Made by a program: the position numbers and the translations under genes
Source: Sinorhizobium glycinis
GTDB taxonomy: Bacteria; Pseudomonadota; Alphaproteobacteria; Rhizobiales; Rhizobiaceae
DNA length: 64,000 bases
Reading direction: 5' to 3'
NCBI RefSeq assembly: GCF_001651865.1
Contig: NZ_LPUX01000053.1
Span: 744,001 to 808,000 of the forward strand
The notes under the pieces: generated by a model
Database searches by the model: none
Seen by the model: only the letters and a program-made list of their open reading frames with translations
What the model was told of the DNA's origin: nothing
Shown: positions 23,672-33,264 of the stretch, piece after piece
Layout: each line of letters begins with the position of its first letter
How positions within the stretch are numbered: the first letter of the stretch is position 1

Positions 23672-25267
23672 TTACTCTACAATGTCAACGCCGTCGAAAG
23701 CAAAGTCGCCGAGCGGGCTCTGCACGAAGCCTTCGACGTTCTTGCGCATCGGGACGATCGAGAGCGAGTGGTCGATCGTTGCCCACGGTGCTTCGCGCTT
23801 GAAGACGACCTGTGCCTGTTCGTAGAGCTTGGTGCGCTCTGCGACGTCGGACGCTTCCTTGGCCTTGGTGACCAGATCGTCGAACTCCTTGTTGCACCAC
23901 TGAGCGCGGTTGTTGCCGCCGACGGCGTCGCAGCCAAGCAGCGTGTCAAGGAAGTTGTCCGGGTCACCGTTGTCACCAGTCCAGCCGAGGATCACCGCAC
24001 CGTCACGGTCCTTCGCCTTCGACTTCTCGAGATATTCGGCCCATTCGTAGGAGACGATCTCGACCTTGACGCCGATCTTGGCGAAGTCTGCCTGCATCAT
24101 CTCGGCGGCGCGACGGGCGTTCAGCATGTAGGGCCGCGCAACCGGCATCGCCCAGACCTTCATCGACAGGTCCTTGACGCCGGCGTCCTCAAGCATCTTC
24201 TTTGCGACTTCCGGCTCGTAGGTGTCCTCTTCGAGGTGCTCGTTGTAGGACCACATCGTCGGCGGGATCGGGTTCGTCGCCGGTGTCGCCTGACCCTGGA
24301 AGACGGCGTCGACGATCGCCTGCTTGTTGATCGCCTTGTTCAGCGCCTTGCGGACTTCGACCTTGTCGAAAGGAGCCTGCGTGGTGTTGTAGGCGAGATA
24401 GGCGACATTGAGGCCGGCCTGTTCCATCACCTTGAGGTTCGGGTCGGCCTTCATGGCTTCGACGTCCGCCGCGTTCGGATAGGGCATCAGGTGGCATTCG
24501 CCGGCCTGAAGCTTCTGGAACCGGACGGCCGCGTCGGTGGTGATCGAGAAGACCAGGTCGTCGATCTTCTGCTTTCCGCCCCAATAGTCCGGATTGGCCT
24601 TGTAACGGATGACCGCATCCTGCTGATAGCCGACGAAGGCGAAGGGACCGGTGCCAAGCGGCATCTGGTTCAGCTGGTTCATCTTGCCTTCGGCCTGCAG
24701 CTTGTCGGCATATTCCTTGGACATGATCGAAGCGAAGGGCATGGCGAGGTTGGCGAGGAACGGCGCTTCCTTGCGCTTCAGCTTGATCTTCACGGTCATG
24801 TCGTCGACCTTCTCGATCGACTCGAGCAGTTCCGGCAACCCCATGCCGGCGAAGTATTCCCAAGAGCCGCCGGTCACATAGCCGTGCCACGGATTGTCCG
24901 ATTTCCACTGGCGCTCCAGCGAGAAGATCACGTCGTCGGCATTCAGTTCGCGGGTCGGCGTGAAGAACTCGGTCGTCTGGAACTTGACGCCAGGACGGAG
25001 CTTGAAGGTGTATTCGAGGCCGTCGTCGGAAATCGTCCAGCTTTCGGCGAGCCCGGGCTCGGTTTCGGTCGTGCCCTTCTTGAATTCGAGCAGGCGGTTA
25101 TAGACGGTATGTGCGGAAGCGTCGAACGTGGTACCGGCCGTGTAGAGGCCGGGGTCAAAACCCTCCGGCGAGCCTTCCGAGCAAAAGACGAACGTTTTTG
25201 ACCAGGCCGTGCCGGCCATCAGCGTGGCGAGCGCCGTCGCTGCGAAGAGAGTCGTGAGCTTTTTCAT
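23672..25267 (-). CDS. dppA: periplasmic dipeptide-binding protein
   Basis: A 531-residue SBP_bac_5 family protein with a signal peptide (MKKLTTLFAATALATLMAG, cleavage after AWS). It follows E. coli DppA closely: FVFCSEGSPEGFDPGLYTAGTT at the mature N-terminus, PGLAESW, LNADDVIFSLERQ, MPYPNAADV, NPIPPTMW, and the GWTGDNGDPDNF block late in the protein. It binds dipeptides, and by analogy with E. coli possibly heme or 5-aminolevulinate, before delivery to DppBCDF. It is first in the operon; a GGGAAG site is 8 bases before the ATG. The adjacent RIME may raise its mRNA level above the downstream genes. Confidence 0.95.
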   Translation of the reverse strand: MKKLTTLFAATALATLMAGTAWSKTFVFCSEGSPEGFDPGLYTAGTTFDASAHTVYNRLLEFKKGTTETEPGLAESWTISDDGLEYTFKLRPGVKFQTTEFFTPTRELNADDVIFSLERQWKSDNPWHGYVTGGSWEYFAGMGLPELLESIEKVDDMTVKIKLKRKEAPFLANLAMPFASIMSKEYADKLQAEGKMNQLNQMPLGTGPFAFVGYQQDAVIRYKANPDYWGGKQKIDDLVFSITTDAAVRFQKLQAGECHLMPYPNAADVEAMKADPNLKVMEQAGLNVAYLAYNTTQAPFDKVEVRKALNKAINKQAIVDAVFQGQATPATNPIPPTMWSYNEHLEEDTYEPEVAKKMLEDAGVKDLSMKVWAMPVARPYMLNARRAAEMMQADFAKIGVKVEIVSYEWAEYLEKSKAKDRDGAVILGWTGDNGDPDNFLDTLLGCDAVGGNNRAQWCNKEFDDLVTKAKEASDVAERTKLYEQAQVVFKREAPWATIDHSLSIVPMRKNVEGFVQSPLGDFAFDGVDIVE

Positions 25268-25569
25268 GAGCTTGCTTCCCAGATTTGTTTTTTGTTCTCG
25301 TATTGTTGTGACCGCGGCAAGAAATTTTCCATCCGGTCAAGAACGGATGGAACGACATTTGGCGTCGCAATGCAATAACTCGCTTCAGAAATTTGTCTAT
25401 GCGAAAAATTCTTCCACAGGTAGAGGCTCGAACCCGGCAGCGATTCGGGGACTTCGGCCAATGCCCAACGAGCCCTCACGCGAGGGTCTGGCGATGGAAG
25501 ACTCAGAAGAGATGACACAAAAATGCGCGGAGAACCGGCTCCGCGCTACATTGTTGTACTGGAACTTTT
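25268..25569. other. intergenic region between dppA and rirA
   Basis: This should hold the dppABCDF promoter (minus strand, near 25300) and the end of the rirA transcript. A hairpin terminator is at 25518-25546. I see no further gene; short frames here lack binding sites. Confidence 0.5.
25518..25546 (-). terminator. rho-independent terminator of rirA
   Basis: On the minus strand an 8-bp stem GCGCGGAG / CTCCGCGC with a 6-base loop, followed by ATTTTTGT; 24 bases after the rirA stop. Confidence 0.85.
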
Positions 25570-26034
25570 TCAGGCGGCCGACGTATGCGGCTGCGGAGCG
25601 GCGTCCAGCCCCAGAAGGAAATTGATCTGCGGCCGCGCCTTCACGAGATCGTCGATCGTATAGCCCTTGAGGACGTCGAAGAAGGCGTTCAGCGCCTTGC
25701 GCAAGGCGGCATTGAGACCGCAACTGTCGACCAGGGGACAGTCGATCTCGCCCGCCTCGAAACATTCAGCCATGGCGAAGCTGTCCTCGGTCACCTTGAC
25801 CACGTCAAAGAGGCTGATCTCCGAGGCCGGCTTCGGCAACCGCACACCGCCATTGCGGCCGCGCACGGTTTCAACAAGCCCGGCCCTGGTCAAGGGCTGC
25901 AGGATCTTGAACAGGAACAGCTCGGAAACACCGTATGCCTTGGCGATCTCAGGAATGCGGCTGAGCTTCTCGCCATTCGCAGCACAGTACATAAGCATGC
26001 GAACCGCGTAGTTTGTTTGCTTCGTCAGACGCAT
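25570..26034 (-). CDS. rirA: iron-responsive Rrf2-family regulator RirA
   Basis: A 154-residue Fe-S-cluster regulator that represses iron-uptake genes when iron is plentiful. N-terminal winged helix (MRLTKQTNYAVRMLMYCAA; recognition region GVSELFLFKILQPL), the conserved wing VRGRNGGVRL, and the three cluster-ligand cysteines Cys91, Cys99 and Cys105 (AECF...DCPLVDSCGLN). The start MRLTKQ is the usual one, one codon after an alternative ATG. It is divergent from fbpA, an expected target. Its own promoter overlaps an Irr-type box (26088-26104). Confidence 0.96.
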   Translation of the reverse strand: MRLTKQTNYAVRMLMYCAANGEKLSRIPEIAKAYGVSELFLFKILQPLTRAGLVETVRGRNGGVRLPKPASEISLFDVVKVTEDSFAMAECFEAGEIDCPLVDSCGLNAALRKALNAFFDVLKGYTIDDLVKARPQINFLLGLDAAPQPHTSAA

Positions 26035-26068
26035 CATCCACTCCGGAATCGAGAAATTCGTCCTGCAT

Positions 26069-26104
26069 CATATAGGACGGAACGCAGTTTGGAACAATTC
26101 CAAA
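26069..26104 (-). promoter_or_regulatory. rirA promoter with overlapping Irr (ICE) box
   Basis: The palindrome TTTGGAACAATTCCAAA (26088-26104) fits the iron-control-element pattern recognised by rhizobial Irr. Reading the minus strand, -35 TTGTTC (26092-26097), 17 bases, -10 TATATG (26069-26074) place the -35 inside the palindrome, so a bound repressor would block polymerase. Confidence 0.72.
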
Positions 26105-26220
26105 ACTGGAAAAATTCACGAAGGCTTTACTCCGCCGTTTCGCGGTTGACTGTCGTTCGCTTGGAGTCCAGAAATATGACCGGCTTAGTTAACTTATAAG
26201 CACCAAACGGAGAGAACACC

Positions 26221-27264
26221 ATGCATGTCTCGAAAGCGCTGATCGGCACCCTGTCGGTCGCGGCGGCGTTCCTTGCCTTTACGGCGCCGGTCCGCGCCGA
26301 TGGCGAGGTCAACATCTATTCCTACCGCCAACCCGATCTCATCCAGCCGCTGCTCGACGCCTTCACCAAGGAAACCGGCATCACCGCCAATGTGCTCTTC
26401 CTCGACAAGGGCCTCGTCGAGCGCATTCAGGCAGAGGGCGCGAATTCTCCGGCCGACGTCATTCTGACCGTCGACATCAGCCGCCTCACCGAGGCGAAGG
26501 ATGCGGGCGTGACCCAGCCGCTCGTCAACGAGACGATCAACAAGGATATCCCGGCGCATTTCCGCGACCCGGACGGCAACTGGTTCGGCCTGACGACGCG
26601 TGGCCGCGTCGTCTATGCTTCGAAGGAACGCGTGGCGCAGAACGACATCACCTATGAAGAACTTGCCGATCCGAAATGGAAGGGCAAGTTTTGCACCCGC
26701 GATGGCCAGCATTCGTACAATATCGGCCTGTTCGCCTCGATGATCGCGCATCACGGCGAGGCCGAGACGGAGAAGTGGCTGACGGGGCTCAGGGACAATC
26801 TCTCCAGGAAGCCCGATGGTGGCGACCGTGACCAGGCAAAGGCGATCTTTGCCGGAGAATGCGATGTGGCGCTCGGCAACAGCTACTATGTCGGTCTCAT
26901 GCTGACGAACGAGAAGGACCCCGAGCAGAAGGAATGGGCTTCGGCCATCAAGGTCCTGTTCCCGAATGCGAAGGACCGCGGCACGCATGTGAACATCTCG
27001 GGCATGGCGCTCGCGAAGAACGCGCCGAACAAGGAGAATGCCGTCAAGCTGATGGAATTTCTCTCGGCAGGCGAAGCCCAGAAGATCTACGCCGAACAGG
27101 TGTTCGAATATCCGGTGCTACCGGGTGCCGAGCCGTCAGAGGTCGTCAAGTCCTTCGGAACGATCAAGCCCGACACGCTGCCGCTTGCCGAGATCGCGGC
27201 AAATCGCAAGAAGGCGTCCGAACTCGTCGACAAGGTCGGATATAACGACGGGCCGCAAGAATAA
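26221..27264 (+). CDS. fbpA: periplasmic iron(III)-binding protein
   Basis: A 347-residue substrate-binding protein of the FbpA/FutA type, with signal peptide (MHVSKALIGTLSVAAAFLAF, cleavage after VRA) and mature start DGEVNIYSYRQPDLIQPLL. The Tyr pair GNSYYVG and the Tyr in NIYSYR match positions that hold Fe3+ in the family; also PADVILTVDISRL and DRGTHVNISGMALAK. It is divergent from rirA; the ICE box and any RirA site in the shared 186-base region probably control it. No permease or ATPase gene follows. A matching permease is 10 kb away at 37.4 kb. Confidence 0.92.
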   Translation: MHVSKALIGTLSVAAAFLAFTAPVRADGEVNIYSYRQPDLIQPLLDAFTKETGITANVLFLDKGLVERIQAEGANSPADVILTVDISRLTEAKDAGVTQPLVNETINKDIPAHFRDPDGNWFGLTTRGRVVYASKERVAQNDITYEELADPKWKGKFCTRDGQHSYNIGLFASMIAHHGEAETEKWLTGLRDNLSRKPDGGDRDQAKAIFAGECDVALGNSYYVGLMLTNEKDPEQKEWASAIKVLFPNAKDRGTHVNISGMALAKNAPNKENAVKLMEFLSAGEAQKIYAEQVFEYPVLPGAEPSEVVKSFGTIKPDTLPLAEIAANRKKASELVDKVGYNDGPQE

Positions 27265-27318
27265 GACGATCGGTTCCATGCAAGACGAAGCAGCGGGCGC
27301 GAGGCCCGCTGTTTTCGT

Positions 27319-27422
27319 TTACAGCGCCGTGCGTCTTATCAGACGCACAAAGGACGCTGTAGCACCCTGAATCGCTGCATGTTTTTATCCTTAAATCGGC
27401 TACGATTTCAGGAAACATGCAG
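27319..27422. repeat. RIME1-type intergenic element
   Basis: TACAGCG (27319) ... CGCTGTA (27354) followed by TGCATG (27375) ... CATGCA (27415), downstream of fbpA. The first palindrome contains GTGCGTCTTATCAGACGCAC. Confidence 0.8.
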
Positions 27423-27551
27423 CAGTCCGCTCGACCGTAGGTTCCCTCCACGACTACGGCGGCGGACAAAGGCGCATTGACGGGCCGATCCAACGGTAGG
27501 ATTCTCCTGACGTTGAAATCAGGGCCTGAAGCGGCCCGAGTCGGAGGGGAA

Positions 27552-28055
27552 ATGGAAGAAGCGAACGACAAGAGCCAGCTCGAAATGGTCGTGCTGATGA
27601 CGCCGGACATGGCAAACTTCAGCGGCAAGGTGCATGGCGGGGCGCTCCTGAACCTCCTCGACCGGGTCGCCTTCTCCTGTGCCTCGCGTTACTCGAAGCA
27701 ATATGCGGTGACGCTCTCCGTCGACCAGGTGGTTTTCCGCCAGCCCATCCATGTCGGCGAGTTGGTCCACTTTCGCGCTTCCATCAACTACGCCGGCCGG
27801 ACGTCAATGGAGGTCGGCATCCGGGTCGAGGCCGAAAACATCCGCACCGGCGAACGGAGGCACACGAACTCCTGCTATTTCACGATGGTCGCCGTCAATG
27901 CGGAAGGACGACCGACGAGCGTGCCGCCATACCGGCCGGAGCCCGGCATAAGGGAACGCCGCTACCGTGCCGCCGAGGTCAGACGGGAACTGCGCCGGGA
28001 GTTCGAGGAGCGTTTCCAGGCTGCCGGTTCCGCGACCATTTCCGGCGAAGATTAG
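27552..28055 (+). CDS. acyl-CoA thioesterase (hotdog fold, YciA/BFIT type)
   Basis: A 167-residue cytoplasmic enzyme that hydrolyses acyl-CoA to free acid and CoA. The hotdog signature is GKVHGGALLNLLDRVAFSCASRYS (about residues 23-46), then VDQVVFRQPIHVGELVHFRASINYAG and NSCYFTMVAV. The highly charged C-terminal tail (RRYRAAEVRRELRREFEERF) is a predicted amphipathic helix. The start is the ATG at 27552 with GGAGGGG just upstream; the open frame extends 25 codons further without conservation. Chain-length specificity is not visible. Confidence 0.9.
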   Translation: MEEANDKSQLEMVVLMTPDMANFSGKVHGGALLNLLDRVAFSCASRYSKQYAVTLSVDQVVFRQPIHVGELVHFRASINYAGRTSMEVGIRVEAENIRTGERRHTNSCYFTMVAVNAEGRPTSVPPYRPEPGIRERRYRAAEVRRELRREFEERFQAAGSATISGED

Positions 28056-28162
28056 TTTAGAGCGGGATGCGCTCACATATGATCGCGCCGCCGCTCTAAC
28101 CCTTTGTTTTTGCCGCATTTGTGCGACGTCAGGTGATTCCACCTGACTGCAAAATGCTCTAG
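28056..28162. repeat. rhizobial palindromic repeat (RIME2-like) filling a convergent gap
   Basis: Starts TTTAGAGCGGGATGCGCTC and ends AAAATGCTCTAG, with an inner hairpin GTCAGGTG-ATTC-CACCTGAC (28130-28149). It fills the whole gap between the thioesterase and the convergent peptidase gene, and its right end (TAG on the minus strand) is the peptidase stop codon. It may act as a bidirectional terminator. Confidence 0.65.
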
Positions 28163-29214
28163 TTCTTCCGCAATTCGGCAATCAGGTCGAGGATCGCCTT
28201 TCGGCGCTCCGGCGTCCCCGGATGCGTTGAGAAGATGCTCGTTTCTGAGCGATCGTCGAGCTTCGTCTCCAACAGCTCGAAGAAGCGGGCGATCGCCGTC
28301 GGATCGAGGCCCGCCTTCATCATCAGCGCAACGGAATGCCGGTCCGCTTCCGCTTCCGCGGCGCGCGAATAGGAGAGCGCGAGCAAGCCGCCTCCCTCCA
28401 CCAGGATGTCTTCGGCTCCCGAGCCGATATCGCCGGCGATCAGCATGATGAGTGCTGCAACCCCGGCGGCGCGATAGATCTGCCGGAGGCTGTGCTTGTG
28501 TTCGACATGGCCGATCTCGTGCGCCAGCACGCCGACGATCATATCCGTGTCGTCGCCCGCGAGTTCCACGAGTTCGTCCGTCAGGATCAGGGTGCCGTCG
28601 GGCAGCGCGAAGGCGTTGGGGCCGATCGGCCCGCCTTCCCGGAAATTGAGCGAATAGGCCGCCTCACCCGCGGCTGAAAGCCCCGCAATGCGACGGAATC
28701 CGTCGACAATCTTGCCGCGCCGCGCCTCGTCCAGCTTCGACCCGCCAAGCAGCGTCCGGTCCATGGTCTCGAGCGTGCTCGCGGACATGATGCGGGGCAC
28801 GATCGGCGGCGTGACGACGACGGCGACCTCCACTAGGGCCGGCAGCGCGTAGCGGTAGATCACCGCACCGAGCAGGATGGTTGCGGCGACAAAGCCGACC
28901 AGACGCGGGTGAAAGCGCTCCAGCCGATGGACAAGCCCTGCCCCGCCCCGGCCCTTGCCCGAAAGGAACCGGTCGATTGCGTCGTTGTCGCTGGTCTCGA
29001 AAAGTGAACCGTCGGGAAAGGTGACCCGGCGCGGAATGCGGCCGACCCGCGCGGAGATCTCAATGGCCGACAGGCTGCCCCCGGCGAGTTCGGCACCGGT
29101 TTCGTCGCGGGCGACCAGGCGCTCCCCGGCCTCGACGAGGCCGGAGCCGACCGAGCGGCTCGATCCAGCGGGATGCCACTCGCCCTGCGCAATGGCCGAA
29201 TTGTCAGAAGCCAA
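28159..29214 (-). CDS. M48-family membrane metallopeptidase
   Basis: A 351-residue zinc peptidase with the motif HEIGHVEHKH (catalytic HExxH) about two-thirds along and the downstream EAEADRHSV zinc-ligand segment. An N-terminal hydrophilic region of about 100 residues is followed by a hydrophobic helix (LVGFVAATILLGAVIYRYALP), and a second helix follows the zinc motif (AAGVAALIMLIAGDIGSG). The start chosen is a TTG at 29214 giving MASDNSAIAQGEWHPAG; it overlaps the DUF898 stop by 11 bases. The frame is open to 29331 and an earlier start inside DUF898 is possible. It is related to BepA/YfgC and HtpX-like membrane quality-control peptidases; substrate unknown. Confidence 0.87.
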   Translation of the reverse strand: MASDNSAIAQGEWHPAGSSRSVGSGLVEAGERLVARDETGAELAGGSLSAIEISARVGRIPRRVTFPDGSLFETSDNDAIDRFLSGKGRGGAGLVHRLERFHPRLVGFVAATILLGAVIYRYALPALVEVAVVVTPPIVPRIMSASTLETMDRTLLGGSKLDEARRGKIVDGFRRIAGLSAAGEAAYSLNFREGGPIGPNAFALPDGTLILTDELVELAGDDTDMIVGVLAHEIGHVEHKHSLRQIYRAAGVAALIMLIAGDIGSGAEDILVEGGGLLALSYSRAAEAEADRHSVALMMKAGLDPTAIARFFELLETKLDDRSETSIFSTHPGTPERRKAILDLIAELRKN

Positions 29215-30322
29215 AGTCGAAGCCTTCGATATCCATGAACTCGGCACCGACCGCCGAACCTTCCTGGGCGATCGCCGAGAAGATTTCGCCGACATTGCCG
29301 TCGAAGCGGACGCCGGTATGTTCGTTGACATAGCGCGCCATCCGAACGGCGGCCCAAGGCCGCATCAGACCGAGAGTTATGAGCGTCACGACGACGTTCG
29401 AGATGGCAATCCAAGAGTAGCGCAGGCGCGAGAGATCGCTCAAGAGCCGGTGCTTGCCGTCGAAGGTGGTGCCGGACCAGGCGATATTGCGCACCCCGGC
29501 GCGGTAGACAAGCGCCGCCACCCCGAAGATCGCGAAAAACAGGATGTAGCCGACCACCATCAGCGCGACGAGCGACATCTGCATCTCGGCGGGAAGCAAA
29601 TCGGGGCTCTCGATCGCCGACGCAAAAAGCGCGATGTTGAGGAAGGCGAAAAATCCGATAATCAACAAGCCAAGCACGATGATCGCGGCTGAGATGCCCC
29701 AGGTCTTGTAGATCGCCCCGACGGAGGGCTCGGTCGAGAAGGCCCTTTGCCCATAGCGCAGGTTGCTGCCGATATAGCGATAGGTCCAGCGGCTGGCGAG
29801 CGGCGCCAGAATGCCGAGCGTCAGCGACGCGATGACGGGCCCGACGATGAAGGCGAGAAAGGCGCCGCCGGCGCGGCCGACGAAGTCGAAGCGGACATTG
29901 CGATAGCTTGTCACCCGCGCGCTGAAGCGAAGGCCCCGGGCGACGAGCCACGGAACGAAGCAGAGAAACAGCAGGACGAGCGCAATGCCGGCAAGCGGCA
30001 CGAACGTCAGCAGGACGTTGTAAAGGATCAGATAGGCGAAGACGATGAGACGGCCGATCAGGATCTGGCCGCCTCTGGCGTGATACTCGAAACCGCGGCC
30101 GAGCAGCACGGTGTTGCCGTAGAAATAGCGATTGCGGCGGACCTTGGCCCAGGCCGAATAGACGCCGAGCGTGATGATGGTCAGCAGGATGTTGACGATC
30201 CAGATCCCGAAATACTCGCTGCCGCTGCCGGTAAAGGAGAGGCGCTGAACGTCCCCCTGGGCCGCGCGCCCGAAACTACCCTGTCCGACACCCGTTGCCG
30301 GCAACGGTTCAGCCAAAACCAT
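29204..30322 (-). CDS. DUF898 (YjgN) family multi-pass membrane protein
   Basis: A 372-residue protein with 7-8 hydrophobic segments and a duplicated family motif: (T/S)LG(V/L)(Y/M)xxW(A)xxRxxR(Y), seen as TLGVYSAWAKVRRNRYFYGNT near the N-terminus and TLGLMRPWAAVRMARYVNEHT near the C-terminus, with a third form (LGILAPLASRWTYRYIGSNL) in the middle. The gene overlaps the M48 peptidase by 11 bases, and the two are translationally coupled. DUF898 proteins are uncharacterised; the coupling suggests the peptidase and this protein act on the same membrane substrate. Confidence 0.87.
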   Translation of the reverse strand: MVLAEPLPATGVGQGSFGRAAQGDVQRLSFTGSGSEYFGIWIVNILLTIITLGVYSAWAKVRRNRYFYGNTVLLGRGFEYHARGGQILIGRLIVFAYLILYNVLLTFVPLAGIALVLLFLCFVPWLVARGLRFSARVTSYRNVRFDFVGRAGGAFLAFIVGPVIASLTLGILAPLASRWTYRYIGSNLRYGQRAFSTEPSVGAIYKTWGISAAIIVLGLLIIGFFAFLNIALFASAIESPDLLPAEMQMSLVALMVVGYILFFAIFGVAALVYRAGVRNIAWSGTTFDGKHRLLSDLSRLRYSWIAISNVVVTLITLGLMRPWAAVRMARYVNEHTGVRFDGNVGEIFSAIAQEGSAVGAEFMDIEGFDFGF

Positions 30323-30468
30323 GATCTATCCCCTCGACCAAAGACCCAAAGCTGCGGCGACCACGTCATCCCGGTAGCGGTCGGCAGCATCCTGCGCAAC
30401 GAATGCGCGAATCAATCGATCGCACCCGTCAACCCCGACGTTAGTTGCAGCCCTGCGCAGAATGCAAC

Positions 30469-30494
30469 AAAAAAGAGCCTCCCGATGGAGGCTC
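30469..30494 (-). terminator. rho-independent terminator of iolA
   Basis: Minus strand GAGCCTCC-ATCG-GGAGGCTC followed by six T, 22 bases after the iolA stop. Confidence 0.92.
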
Positions 30495-30516
30495 GAATGG
30501 GAGGATTTTCTCTTCT

Positions 30517-32013
<1,497 letters not shown>

Positions 32014-32071
32014 GGGTGTTCCTCCTGGTCTTGATCTTGGGTGCATGATCGCACTACGATTTCAACAAATC

Positions 32072-32084
32072 AATTTCCTAAATT
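32072..32084. promoter_or_regulatory. possible LysR operator between iolA and its divergent regulator
   Basis: A short palindrome AATTT-CCT-AAATT centred 50 bases from the regulator start and 65 from iolA. LysR sites often have this size, but this is the only support. Confidence 0.35.
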
Positions 32085-32127
32085 CAGCAACCGTTGTGCA
32101 AAAATTAACGTTCCTTGGAGTGACAGC

Positions 32128-33009
32128 ATGGACTGGGACGACGTCAGGGTGTTTCTCGCGGTGGCGCGGACGGGCCAGATCCTCGCCGCCTCGAAAAGGC
32201 TCGGCATCAATCACGCGACCCTCAGCCGGCGCGTCACCGCCCTTGAGGAAACGCTGAAGACGCGGCTCCTGGTCAGGCGCCCGAACGGCTGCGAACTGAC
32301 GGCCGAGGGTGAAATCTTCCTTTCCGCCGCCGAGCGCATGGAAACCGAAATGCTCGCCGCGCAATCGCAGATCGGCCGGATCGATACGGCGATCGCCGGC
32401 ACAGTGCGCATCGGCGCTCCGGACGGGTTCGGCGTCTCCTTCCTGGCGCCGCGGCTCGGGCGCCTGACGGCGCGCCATCCGGAACTGAAGCTGCAGCTCG
32501 TTCCGGTGCCGCGCTCCTTCTCGCTGTCGCAGCGCGAGGCCGACATCGCGATCACCATCGAGCGGCCCGAACAGGGGCGTCTCGTTTCGTCCAAGCTCAC
32601 CGATTATACACTCGGTCTCTACGCATCGGCGGATTATCTTGCCCGCTACGGCACGCCGCGGACGATCGACGATCTCAAGCACCATCGCCGGATCGGCTAT
32701 GTGGAGGACCTGATCTTCACGCCCTCGCTCAATTTCTCCGCGGAGATCATGCGAAGCTGGGACGCCTCCTTCGAGATCTCCAGCGCCACCGGGCAGACCG
32801 AGGCGGTCCGTTCCAGCGCCGGCATCGGTATCCTGCACAACTATATCGCCCGGCAATATCCGGAACTCACGCGGCTCCTGCCCGAGACGACGATCCGGCG
32901 CGCCTATTGGACCACCTACCACGAGAGCGCCCGCGAACTGGTGCGCGTCCGCACGGTCGTCTCATTCCTGCAGGAACTGGTGACGGCGGAACATCAGATA
33001 TTTGTGTGA
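32128..33009 (+). CDS. LysR-family transcriptional regulator
   Basis: A 293-residue regulator: N-terminal winged helix (MDWDDVRVFLAVARTGQILAASKRLGINHATLSRRVTALE; residues 1-40) and a C-terminal periplasmic-binding-like effector domain (about 90-290). The start is the ATG at 32128 with GGAG upstream; the frame is open 29 codons earlier, in the iolA promoter. The divergent position makes iolA (malonate/methylmalonate semialdehyde oxidation) the likely target. The effector is unknown. Confidence 0.9.
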   Translation: MDWDDVRVFLAVARTGQILAASKRLGINHATLSRRVTALEETLKTRLLVRRPNGCELTAEGEIFLSAAERMETEMLAAQSQIGRIDTAIAGTVRIGAPDGFGVSFLAPRLGRLTARHPELKLQLVPVPRSFSLSQREADIAITIERPEQGRLVSSKLTDYTLGLYASADYLARYGTPRTIDDLKHHRRIGYVEDLIFTPSLNFSAEIMRSWDASFEISSATGQTEAVRSSAGIGILHNYIARQYPELTRLLPETTIRRAYWTTYHESARELVRVRTVVSFLQELVTAEHQIFV

Positions 33010-33026
33010 GGATGGTGAGAAGAAAA

Positions 33027-33103
33027 TGGTACGGTTGGGTGGTCTCGAACCACCGACCTCAGGTGCCACAAACCTGCGCTCTAACCAACTGAGCTACAAC
33101 CGC
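33027..33103 (-). tRNA. tRNA-His (anticodon GUG)
   Basis: Full cloverleaf on the minus strand including encoded CCA: acceptor GCGGTTG / CAACCGT, D arm AGCTCAGTTGGTTAGAGC, anticodon stem CAGGT/ACCTG with loop TTGTGGC, T loop TTCGAGA. Position 1 is G paired with U72 and the discriminator is A73; there is no encoded G-1, as known for alpha-proteobacterial tRNA-His. Confidence 0.96.
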
Positions 33104-33202
33104 ACTCGGGGCGCGCGACCCAAATCGCTTGGGGCGTCGCGTTGGCGGCTCACATACGGTCACTTCGGCCGATTTGCAAGCCTTAACTTCAGATTATCAA
33201 GC

Positions 33203-33230
33203 AAAAAGACCGGATGGCAAGCATCCGGTC
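33203..33230 (-). terminator. rho-independent terminator of the phasin gene
   Basis: Minus strand stem GACCGGATG / CATCCGGTC with loop CTTGC, followed by TTTTTG; 35 bases after the stop. Confidence 0.93.
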
Positions 33231-33264
33231 CCTTGAGCAAATTTGAACGGTCGTATGGGACCGA

